The position numbers were made by a program, and so were the translations under genes. The notes beneath the pieces are model-generated. The model did not search any database. It was not told where the DNA came from and worked only from the letters and a program-made list of their open reading frames with translations. A stretch of DNA of 64,000 nt from NCBI RefSeq assembly GCF_013266735.1, contig NZ_JABSNU010000019.1:1-64000 (forward strand), written 5' to 3'. Within the stretch, counting starts at the first letter, position 1, and every line of letters starts with the position of its first letter. This stretch comes from Pedobacter foliorum (GTDB lineage Bacteria; Bacteroidota; Bacteroidia; Sphingobacteriales; Sphingobacteriaceae). Positions 1 to 8,200 of this stretch are shown here, piece after piece.

Positions 1-94
1 CACTGAAGTCCAGGCTTTTGCCTAAAGTTACATTTCCCATGGCTGTTTTTATAATAAATTTACACGTTGAAATTTGCTACTTCAAACATATAAA

Positions 95-116
95 CTGAAA
101 TAAATTCAGGATGACG
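95..116. repeat. Copy of a dispersed 22-nt repeat
   Basis: These 22 bases match 63455-63476 exactly, on the same strand. There they form part of one arm of a long inverted repeat. The unit holds a small palindrome (CTGAA..TTCAG) followed by GATGACG. Two copies 63 kb apart in intergenic DNA suggest a genome-wide interspersed (REP-like) element; only two copies are visible here. Confidence 0.6.
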
Positions 117-138
117 GGGAGGTGATCTATAAAACAAA

Positions 139-612
139 CTACAATTCAATCTGCCTTTTTATACTTTCTTCAAGAGAGATCAGCGTTTCTGTACGTTGTA
201 TGCCAGATACAGCCTGGATTTCTTCATTTAATACATGTCTAAGGTGGCTTGTGTCGCGGCAAATGATCTTAGCGAACATGCTATAGGCTCCGGTAGTGTA
301 ATGAAGCTCTACAACCTCTTTAATTTTACTTAATTGTTCCACAGCATCCTTGTACTGTATTCCTTTTTCAAGGTAGATACCAAGGAAGGCACAAATATCA
401 TAGCCCGCTTTTTGCGGATCAATGATCAGATGGGACCCTTTGATAATACCCATTTCCTGAAGTTTTTTCATGCGAACGTGAATTGTTCCGCCCGAAACGA
501 TAAGATCTTTAGCAATTTCTGTGTATGGCTTAGTGGCATCATGCATCAGTTGCTTTAAAATATCAATATCCAGGTTATCAATTTCTAAATTTTGGGTTTC
601 TTTTTTGAGCAT
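139..612 (-). CDS. Lrp/AsnC family transcriptional regulator
   Basis: A feast/famine-type DNA-binding regulator. The N-terminal third (about residues 10-65) is a winged helix-turn-helix with the family pattern LDIDILKQLMHDATKPYTEIA, followed by VRMKKLQEMGIIKG. The C-terminal part (about 75-150) is the alpha/beta RAM effector domain that binds amino acids and mediates oligomerisation. The ATG at 612 is preferred over the upstream TTG at 633 because it gives the usual length of about 157 aa and starts with MLKKE. It is transcribed away from the tRNA-like genes, with about 150 bp between. Ligand and targets cannot be read from sequence. The family call is secure; the specific role is unknown. 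Confidence 0.93.
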   Translation of the reverse strand: MLKKETQNLEIDNLDIDILKQLMHDATKPYTEIAKDLIVSGGTIHVRMKKLQEMGIIKGSHLIIDPQKAGYDICAFLGIYLEKGIQYKDAVEQLSKIKEVVELHYTTGAYSMFAKIICRDTSHLRHVLNEEIQAVSGIQRTETLISLEESIKRQIEL

Positions 613-685
613 CGTTTTTGTATTTGGTAACAATACTCTAAGTTAATTAAAAATATCGTAATAATAAAATTAAATGTTTAAAATA

Positions 686-717
686 TTTGCAACGTATGGA
701 GGTTGTTGTTACATTTG
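686..717 (+). promoter_or_regulatory. Bacteroidetes-type promoter of the tRNA-like genes
   Basis: TTTG at 686-689, 20 bp, then TACATTTG at 710-717 fits the Bacteroidetes housekeeping pattern (TTG / TAnnTTTG). Transcription would start near 724, about 40 nt before the first tRNA-like gene. It is one of the best promoter matches in the window. Confidence 0.65.
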
Positions 718-764
718 TATCAAGCAAGTAGCAAAAAATAGTTCTTTAAAACTTGTTTATACTC

Positions 765-872
765 TGTAGGGTGGTGAAATTGGCAGACGCACCTCCTTGT
801 CTCGGTGGTGGAGAATTTGGAAAACCCGTAAGGGCTAACCACTCCTTGAAGGTTCGACTCCTTCCCCTACAG
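765..872 (+). tRNA. Class II tRNA-like gene 1, anticodon GUC, 39-nt variable region
   Basis: A complete cloverleaf can be drawn. The acceptor stem 765-771 pairs with 865-871 (7 bp). The D arm 774-790 carries the AATTGG loop typical of tRNA-Leu. The anticodon arm 792-808 has a T-T mismatch and loop TTGTCTC, placing GTC at 799-801. The T arm 848-864 has loop TTCGACT. G872 is the discriminator; C764 could pair with it to give 8 bp. CCA is not encoded. The variable region 809-847 is a stem GGAG/CTCC (810-813/842-845), then TGG/CCA, then CCC-GTAA-GGG. The body looks like Leu, but anticodon GUC, C38 and G73 are Asp-type features; U37 is very unusual. Whether it is charged, and with what, is unknown. 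The cloverleaf is secure; the decoding role is not. Confidence 0.75.
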
Positions 873-875
873 CAA

Positions 876-910
876 TTAAGTAGTTAGATCAACCTAAACC
901 TACTACTTAA
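876..910 (+). other. Hairpin between the two tRNA-like genes
   Basis: Perfect 9-bp arms (TTAAGTAGT at 876-884 and ACTACTTAA at 902-910) with a 17-nt loop. No T-run follows, so it is more likely an RNA-processing signal or spacer structure than a terminator. The two tRNA-like genes are therefore probably cotranscribed. Confidence 0.45.
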
Positions 911-928
911 GATTTGTACTTTGTTTAT

Positions 929-1073
929 TGTTGGGTGGTGAAATTGGCAGACACGCCTTCTTGTCTCGGTGGTGGGGATAAATGGATAAACGCAGTTTAT
1001 GGGTTGACCACAAATTAATTTTTGAACTGTAGCTAACTACCCCTTGAAGGTTCGACTCCTTCCCCAACAGCCA
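929..1073 (+). tRNA. Class II tRNA-like gene 2, anticodon GUC, 73-nt variable region
   Basis: A paralogue of the gene at 765. Acceptor 929-935 pairs with 1063-1069, discriminator is G1070, and CCA is encoded at 1071-1073. D arm is 938-954, anticodon arm 956-972 with the same loop TTGTCTC (GTC at 963-965), T arm 1046-1062 with a sequence identical to copy 1. The variable region 973-1045 is enormous: GGGG/CCCC (974-977/1040-1043), TGG/CTA, then an inserted hairpin (986-1000, 6 bp around GCA) and more AU-rich sequence. Relative to copy 1 the acceptor pair 4:69 changes from A-T to T-A and the variable stem from A-T to G-C, both compensatory. This argues that the fold is maintained rather than decaying. 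The charging amino acid is unknown. Confidence 0.75.
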
Positions 1074-1106
1074 GTTTTTTTATGAATAATAAGTTAGTTA
1101 AAAAAC

Positions 1107-1136
1107 GAGTGACCCCGGATAGGGCCACTCTTTTTT
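1107..1136 (+). terminator. Rho-independent terminator after the tRNA-like genes
   Basis: GAGTG (1107-1111) pairs with CACTC (1126-1130), and CCC (1113-1115) with GGG (1122-1124), across one A-C mismatch. Six T follow. It closes the tRNA-like unit and lies before the convergent amidohydrolase gene. Confidence 0.85.
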
Positions 1137-1152
1137 GTTTTATAACACTCTT

Positions 1153-2460
1153 TTATTTCCCTCCAATATTATATTTATCACTGAATTTTTTGTCTAGTTG
1201 CTTATGCAGGTTATCTAAATTAATGTCTCTGCCTTGAATAAACGCTTGCTCAACTTTATTGGTTTTCATATCCAGCGCATCACCGGCAGAGATAAAGAAA
1301 GTTGCATCCTTACCAATTTCAAGAGTTCCAGTGGTTTTATCAATTCCCAATACTTTGGCTGCATTTATGGTAATGGTTTGTAAAGCTTTTTCTTTATCTA
1401 AACCCCATGCGGCGATGGTGCCGGCCATAAAAGGAAGGTTTCTTAGTTGCCAGTAACCCTGCATTCCCATTACTACATCAACGCCTGCATTGGCTAATTT
1501 TCCCGCATTTTTATAAGGCATGTTTACATCGTCGTCATCAGAGTTGGGTAAGGCATGTGGTTCATTTACGATAACTGCAATGTTGTTTTCCTTTAAGAAA
1601 CCGGTAATTAAATAGGCGTCATCGCCGCCAACAATAACAGGAGTGATGTTGTATTTTTTGGCAAACTTAACCGCGGCAATGATGTCTTTTTCTCCGGCTG
1701 CGGAGATAAACAAGCGCTGAGTACCATCAAATAGATGTTTCATGGCGGCAAATCTGGTGTTTATTACAGCTGGTTTATCTGTTTCTGCATAGGCCTTGGC
1801 TTCAGTAAAAAACTGATCGAGGCTGTTTAAAAGGTTTTGGGTACGTTCTTTAAGTGCCTCGGCAGAGACAAGAGGCCTGTTACCAGTGTTTCTGAATTTA
1901 GGGGTTACAGGCCAGTTTAGGTGCATAGCATCGTCTTTTTTAATAGCTGCATCTTCCCAATTCCAGGCGTCTAACTGCACTACTGATGAGCTGCCCGATA
2001 TTGTACCACCCTGTGGAGTTATCTGGGCCATAAGCACACCGTTGCTTCTTATGGTTGCAGGTACCTTTGAATCGGTGTTGTAAGCAACCAAAGCCCTGAT
2101 GTGTGGGTTGAAATCGCCGATCTCGTTATAATCAAGCGTAGCTTTAACAGAGCTGATTTCAATTAGACCGAGGTTGGTTACAGGGGCAATAAAGCCGGGA
2201 TAAATGTGCTTTCCGTTGGCTTGGATAATTGTTGCATCGCTCATGTTTATTCGTGCCACTGTTGCATCTCCAACGCCTATGATTTTGCCTTTGTCAAAAA
2301 TGAGATAGCTGGTTTCAATTACCTTTCCATTGCCTACATGTAGCTTTCCGCCCATAACAATGGTTTTTTTATCCTGAGGTTTTGCAGGCGAAATATTGGC
2401 TTGTGCAAACGCACTAACCCCAATGGCGGATATAAGTAAGGTTAAAATGTATTTATTCAT
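1153..2460 (-). CDS. Secreted amidohydrolase-fold protein, metal-binding HxH motif missing
   Basis: About 435 aa, with signal peptide MNKYILTLLISAIGVSAFAQ. The ATG at 2460 is chosen over the upstream 2493 because it begins the signal peptide and has GGAAGGAAC about 10 nt upstream. The fold is of the imidazolonepropionase/dihydroorotase-like amidohydrolase superfamily. An N-terminal beta segment ends in HIYPGFIAPVTNLGL, where active members carry PGxxDxHxH. The C-terminal family pattern is NAAKVLGIDKTTGTLEIGKDATF. The metal-ligand His pair is absent, so it may be catalytically dead or a partner of the upstream homologue. It overlaps that gene by 8 nt, consistent with translational coupling. 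The substrate is unknown; peptidase- or cyclic-amide-type chemistry is only a guess. Confidence 0.8.
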   Translation of the reverse strand: MNKYILTLLISAIGVSAFAQANISPAKPQDKKTIVMGGKLHVGNGKVIETSYLIFDKGKIIGVGDATVARINMSDATIIQANGKHIYPGFIAPVTNLGLIEISSVKATLDYNEIGDFNPHIRALVAYNTDSKVPATIRSNGVLMAQITPQGGTISGSSSVVQLDAWNWEDAAIKKDDAMHLNWPVTPKFRNTGNRPLVSAEALKERTQNLLNSLDQFFTEAKAYAETDKPAVINTRFAAMKHLFDGTQRLFISAAGEKDIIAAVKFAKKYNITPVIVGGDDAYLITGFLKENNIAVIVNEPHALPNSDDDDVNMPYKNAGKLANAGVDVVMGMQGYWQLRNLPFMAGTIAAWGLDKEKALQTITINAAKVLGIDKTTGTLEIGKDATFFISAGDALDMKTNKVEQAFIQGRDINLDNLHKQLDKKFSDKYNIGGK

Positions 2461-5185
2461 GGTTATGAGTTCCTTCCATTTCATTAAGTTCAAGAGCGTA
2501 GTCTTCTAGTGTTTCGCAGTGATACAGGCGCTTTTGGTCTGCTTTAGGACGTTGGGTTTTGCCACCTTTGTCCTTACTGTCCTTCATTTTTTGAATTAAT
2601 CTTGCGCGTTCGGTTTGCTGTGCTTTTCTGATTTGGCTATCGCGATCTATATCCCAGTAAGCAACACCATCTACGAAAGTCTTCTCTGCTTTTGCGTAAA
2701 TGGATAGGGGATTGTCTGACCAAACTACCACATCTGCATCCTTGCCAACCTTAAGACTGCCAATCTTATCATCTATATGAAGCATTTTAGCGGGGTTTAA
2801 GGTTACAAACTTAAAGGCGTCTTCCTCTGATACCCCTCCGTATAAAACGGCTTTTCCTGCCTCTTGATTTAAGCGGCGTGCCATTTCTGCATCATCGGAG
2901 TTGAAAGCAGTGGTTATGCCAACATTATGCATGATTTTGCCATTATATGGGATTGCTTCTGCAACCTCCATTTTATAGGCCCACCAGTCGGAGAATGTAG
3001 AGGCGTTGATGCCGCGGGCTTTCATTTTGTCGGCTACTTTATAACCTTCCAGGATGTGCGTGAAAGTATTGATTTTAAAGCCTAAGCTATCCGCAACATT
3101 CATAAGCATATTAATTTCAGACTGCACATAGGAGTGACAGGTAATGAAACGCTTGTTGTCCAGAATTTCAACTATAGCATCTAACTCCAGATCTCTGCGG
3201 ACAGTATTTCCCTTTTTGGCTAGTTCTGCTTTGTATTCTTTTGCGCGTGTGAACTCATCTACAAAAGTTTGCTCAACGCCCATTCTCGTAACAGGGAATC
3301 TTGCTCCTGTACCAAAATTGCTTTGTTTTACGTTTTCTCCTAGGGCGAATTTTATAAAACCATCAGCCCCTGCAAACTTTAGTTCTTCAGGTAATTTGCC
3401 CCATCTTAATTTAATTAATTGCGACTGTCCTCCGATAGGGTTTGCAGATCCATGTAAAATCTGCGAAGTGGTTACACCACCCGCAAGCTGACGGTAGATG
3501 TTTACATCTTCGGAGTTAATGATATCTGCTATCCTTACTTCTGAAGACACAGATTGTGCGCCTTCGTTAATGCCTCCAACACCGGCAATGTGCGAGTGCT
3601 CATCTACAATTCCGGGTGTTACGTGCTTGCCGGTAGCGTCAATTACTTTTGCATTTCCGGCATTTAGATTTTTGCCTATGGCTTTAATTTTACCATTTTC
3701 TAAAAGCACGTCTGCATTTTGCAGGATGCCTTCTTTTTCATTGGTCCACACGGTAGCGTTTTTCAATAAAACACTTTCCTGCTTTAAGGGTGTAGTATTA
3801 CCAAAAGAGGTGAAAGGAAAGATTAATGCGCCTAGTGCTTCTTTTTTCTGTGGTTCAGGGGTTTTAGCAATGGTTTTATTGGTGGTGTCTTTTGTGGCAT
3901 CTTCATCTTTTTTAAAGATTATGAAACGTTTGCCCTGCACCCAATTTTCTTCTATGATGTTTTCTTTTTTAAAGAGGCTATCAGATGTGATGATGAAATT
4001 GGCTAGTTTTCCTTTTTCAAGCGTACCTACTTTATCCGCTATTCCAATCATCCCGGCCGGGATTTCGGTAAGAGATAATAGTGCTTGTTTTTGAGTTAGC
4101 CCATTTTCAAGAGCGGTACGAATGTTAGTCCATAAGTCTTTTGGGTTTTCCAGTCCTTGGGTGGTTAGCGAAAATTTAATGCCCGCTTTTTCTAATGCAG
4201 CAGGGTTGGTAGGTGCCAGTTCCCAAGCTTTCATTTGAGCCAGTGTTATGCTTCTGTTTTCAATAGTATCTTCAACATCATAGGCTTTGATGAAATTGAT
4301 AGGGATGATAAGGCTTGCCCCAGTTGCTTTAACCGCATCTATCCTTTGATATTCGTCGCCATTGGATTTTATGATGTATTGTTTGCCAAATTCTTTACCA
4401 ATTTTGCTGACTCTTAGTATGTTTTGCCATCCTTCTACTTCGAAAAGTTGAGGGATGCTTTGTTGTTTGTTAAACTCTTCTAAAGAGATGTTGTACTCTC
4501 CTTTTTGTTTGCCATACCACTGTGCATCGTAATAAGTTTGGCGTAGTAAGGCTATTGCACCCATCAACGATGTTGGATAATCATTTTGTGAGGTTCCTTT
4601 GCTAAACGAATAATTTGCTGCCGATTGGGGGTTAAGTATGGTGCTGTTTTCTTTTTCATCACTTAGAGTTACTGCAACAGAGGTTCCGCGGGAAATACCA
4701 TCTCGGTTAATTGCATTTACACTTCCAAATCCTGCTTTACGCAAATCATCGGCTTTTTTGCTGTCGGCAGTAAATAATGTGTTGGCTTGTGTTTCTGGCC
4801 TTATGGCTTCATTCCAACCATAGGCGCCCTTTTTTGTAGAGGTAAATATGGATTGACGTGGGCCATTAGATGCGCGTGTGGCTTCAGGTAATCCGTAAGA
4901 AGTAAAGGCATCAACGAGAGAAGGGTAGATGAATTTCCCTTTCAAATCGATAACCACATAGCCTTTGGGAATGGATGTACCTGTGCCAACAGACTGTATG
5001 GTTTGCCCTTTAACTAGCAAAGTGCCGTTTGAGATTGTTTGATTTGCGCTAACCACAATGTTAGCGTTGGTGAAAGCATAGGTGCCTTGTCTGATGTCGT
5101 AAGAGCCATTAACCGGATAAGTTTGCTGGGCAAAAAGAGACGTAGCAGAAAAAACCAGTGCCAGGCTGAGCAGAATTTTCTTCAT
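2453..5185 (-). CDS. Secreted tandem-domain amidohydrolase (910 aa)
   Basis: The signal peptide is MKKILLSLALVFSATSLFAQ. Two amidohydrolase-like units follow in tandem. Residues about 22-430 are a degenerate copy: YPSLVDAFTSYG stands where HxH should be, although IGIADKVGTLEKGKLANFI is kept. Residues about 465-880 are a copy with the metal motif: PGIVDEHSH gives H530 and H532, and the C-terminal pattern is NPAKMLHIDDKIGSLKVGKDADVVVW. The basic tail after about residue 850 is rich in K, R and Q. Twice the normal family length suggests fusion of two paralogues. It precedes and overlaps the smaller amidohydrolase, so the two probably form a periplasmic or outer-membrane complex. The substrate is not evident. 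Confidence 0.85.
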   Translation of the reverse strand: MKKILLSLALVFSATSLFAQQTYPVNGSYDIRQGTYAFTNANIVVSANQTISNGTLLVKGQTIQSVGTGTSIPKGYVVIDLKGKFIYPSLVDAFTSYGLPEATRASNGPRQSIFTSTKKGAYGWNEAIRPETQANTLFTADSKKADDLRKAGFGSVNAINRDGISRGTSVAVTLSDEKENSTILNPQSAANYSFSKGTSQNDYPTSLMGAIALLRQTYYDAQWYGKQKGEYNISLEEFNKQQSIPQLFEVEGWQNILRVSKIGKEFGKQYIIKSNGDEYQRIDAVKATGASLIIPINFIKAYDVEDTIENRSITLAQMKAWELAPTNPAALEKAGIKFSLTTQGLENPKDLWTNIRTALENGLTQKQALLSLTEIPAGMIGIADKVGTLEKGKLANFIITSDSLFKKENIIEENWVQGKRFIIFKKDEDATKDTTNKTIAKTPEPQKKEALGALIFPFTSFGNTTPLKQESVLLKNATVWTNEKEGILQNADVLLENGKIKAIGKNLNAGNAKVIDATGKHVTPGIVDEHSHIAGVGGINEGAQSVSSEVRIADIINSEDVNIYRQLAGGVTTSQILHGSANPIGGQSQLIKLRWGKLPEELKFAGADGFIKFALGENVKQSNFGTGARFPVTRMGVEQTFVDEFTRAKEYKAELAKKGNTVRRDLELDAIVEILDNKRFITCHSYVQSEINMLMNVADSLGFKINTFTHILEGYKVADKMKARGINASTFSDWWAYKMEVAEAIPYNGKIMHNVGITTAFNSDDAEMARRLNQEAGKAVLYGGVSEEDAFKFVTLNPAKMLHIDDKIGSLKVGKDADVVVWSDNPLSIYAKAEKTFVDGVAYWDIDRDSQIRKAQQTERARLIQKMKDSKDKGGKTQRPKADQKRLYHCETLEDYALELNEMEGTHNHE

Positions 5186-5272
5186 AAATTTAGTTAAGAG
5201 CCTAAATCTATTACAAAAAAATGGGAGATCAGCTTTATAGCATGCTTTTTACGCTTTTCTATTTAATCCTTA

Positions 5273-8200
5273 TCAACAGTCGTCACAACATATATTTGCA
5301 ACGGGTACTAATGGAGATGTTCGGTAAATTCGATATGCCCCCAAGCCATCAGTTAGCGGGTTTAGTTGTGGTTCAACACTTAAAATTCTGCTTTCCTGAA
5401 CTTCTCTTTTTAATCCTCTGCGCCCGACGTTAATTTGCCAGGTATTTTGCATTGGGAACATTTCTACACATAGGACACTTAAACTGCTGTTAGTTGGTAG
5501 CCCTAATTCGGATAGCCTGAACTCAATATCCTTTAGTTTTATTGTTGCTGACCCGAATATTATCCCCTCTGGTGTTCTTGATAGACTTGATTTTGTTTCT
5601 CTTTTGTATTTTGGAGGAACATAAGGCATATGGCCTGAATCGAGCAGGATATTGCGGTAGGTACTTCCGTCGGCCTGTTTCACTTGTGTGTAAAGCATAT
5701 ACCAGAGGCTGGTTTGTGGTGGTCGTGCAGATACATTTTTACCATTTAAAACGGCAACGGCAAAAGGAGCTGTAACAACGACCTCGCTTTGTGTTTTTTT
5801 CTTAATTGCAGTATTTATCTCGTGCAGTCCTTCTCTTTCTATGACTAGCCCGTTGCCAATCCCTGCAAATAGGTCATTTTTTCTTCTAAAAGCATTGCAA
5901 TTAAGGGTTGGGGCCGGGTGCTGTACGCCATTTACTTTTAATGGGCGACCATACCTTGCTTGCGCGGTGCTCCACAGTTCTTTTTTGTGACCAACTCTTA
6001 TTTCATAGGTGAAAAAGCCGAAGAGTTCATCGCTATCGGCGTGTAAACCCGGAGGCAATGGTACCATAAAATATCTTGATTTACCATTGCCGTCGTCTTC
6101 AGGGATCATTTCCTGCATAACGCCTATGCCTGCAAAATCATTGTCCATTCCCTTGATGATAATTCTAATCTTTTCATCGTTTACATTTAATGGTGGATCT
6201 GCGGGGTCATTGGTTATGATCTCTCCTGTAATGCGGCAAAGTAAGGGGTCTGGGGCATTAGCCAATACCCTTACGTAATAAGTGTCGTTGGGATCGGCAG
6301 GAGGTTCAGCCATTTCCAACCATAAAAAACGCTGCCTGATTTCTGTAGATGCATATTTTTCTTCATCAGCTATGTAAGGTGATAATGCTATTCCGGCAGA
6401 AACTAATTCGGGAACCTGATGAGGAATGATTGTAACGGGCAGGTGTATTACTTCGTTTTCAATGTCATGATCTTTAGCTGTTGCTTCGAAACCGTCTTTA
6501 AAATTAACCACAATCCTATAGCTGATCATGATCTCACTTGGGAATTCACCGTTAACTTTTTTAGGGTCAAAGGCATCCAAGAAAATAAGTTGTGAGTCTT
6601 TTCTATCTGGTTCCTGCAAGGCGTTGATACCAGCGGTTCGCGAAACATTAATAGTTCCGGCAAGTTCTTCTGCCTGGTAGCCGGCCTCAATCTCTTTTTT
6701 CCACTGACGGTAAATTGAGATACTTTCCACGGCCAGCCCATCCCATGACCAATCCCTTAAAAGGGTATAGTTAACGGCAATGATCCATTGATTATATAAT
6801 TCGGCGAGAGATGAAAATGAAATAGATGAAGAATCAGGAGCCATGGAATGTCTCATTGCTTTGGAACAACCAAACTGAATCCTTTGGCCTTTCTTACCTT
6901 CAAGTGTTAGGTTTTGTGCTACTAAATCCAGTGCATCTGCTAATCTAGAAAGCTCTATTGGTGTGCTGCTGTTTATAATGTTTAAACTAAATGGACCATC
7001 ATTGTCTTTTTGTTTTAGTTGATCGGCTAATTGTTCAGGTTGCAGATATATAGCCATTAAACCACTATCTATTGGTGATAAAAGCAACCGTTCATCTTTA
7101 GCGGGTTTAAATGAAGATAACCTGAGCTTTTTACCTTCCAGAATATTTTCGGCAGCATAGTTATTATCTGCAGATTTAATTATTGGCGTAAAGGTAATTC
7201 GAAGATGCCTGGATGTTGGTAGCACCAATTCATTTTTTGCACCTCTTTGATCTTGTGGTATACCATTTATAAAGTCTAGCTTATCAAAGTCTTTGTATAC
7301 GATATTCAAGTCGAATAACTGATCGTATTTATTGATTTGGGAATCTAATTCGTATTCCTTTTCATACAATAAGATATAGGATTCTCTGCCGTTTTCTGAA
7401 AGGGCATTATCCATTTCTAATGACTTTACTTCAATACTTATCTTAAAGAAATCTACATCTGGATCCGGTAATCCAATATCCAATCCTTTTTTTGTTGCAC
7501 CGTGTGGGAGGTCGCCAAGAACTGCTTTTAATTGATCGATCGGGTCGGTGTATTTGCCAGTATATACCACGGCAGGATAGGCAAGTAAGGGTCGTTGGAT
7601 GGTAAGGACGGGGTTAGCCTCGTTTACCAGATTCTCCAAAATACTGGTGTCTTTTAGTGGGTTTTCATTGGTTCCGACATCAAGACCATCATAAATGTGT
7701 TGAATGTTCAAAATGTTTAAACTGCCGGCAGCTACATATCTTTTAAAATGAGCATCGGCAACAGGGCATTCGCCGCCATTTATCGCTTTCTCATCTGCTA
7801 TTGGACCGCCACCTGAAATATCCATTAAACGGATTCTAAATTGATAGTCGTGACCATAAATTAAGGGTAGGTGATGATCCGGATCCTGAATATATGGGTG
7901 AAAAGTTTTTTTAGGAATAGTGTTAATGGTATTGTTGACTCCGGGGTTTGGTGCAACCATCTTATCCGGCGTAAGCATATTAATATCCTCAGAATCCTTA
8001 TCAGCAATAGTTACTGCTTTACCAGCCCAGGCAGAAAAGTACATGGGTAACCAAAAACCCTCATTAGCAGAATCACCATGAGCTGCAGGATGTACTTCCG
8101 TGCCGGGTTCTAGTTTATCTCCAACACTAGTAATTTCTATTTCGCCATTTAAAATAGAGGTTCCTCGCTCTGCTATGATTTTATTCTGAGAGAACCAGTT

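Noticed and set aside
973..1045. Intron in the second tRNA-like gene
   Set aside because: The extra sequence lies in the variable arm and not in the anticodon loop, the base stem covaries with copy 1, and it is far too short for a group I intron.
765..1073. tRNA pseudogenes
   Set aside because: Compensatory base changes in acceptor and variable stems, an encoded CCA in copy 2, a promoter and a terminator all speak for maintenance.
3498..4094. 198-codon open frame antisense to the 910-aa amidohydrolase
   Set aside because: Low-complexity Ser/Pro/Phe translation typical of an antisense shadow; the real domain signatures lie on the minus strand.
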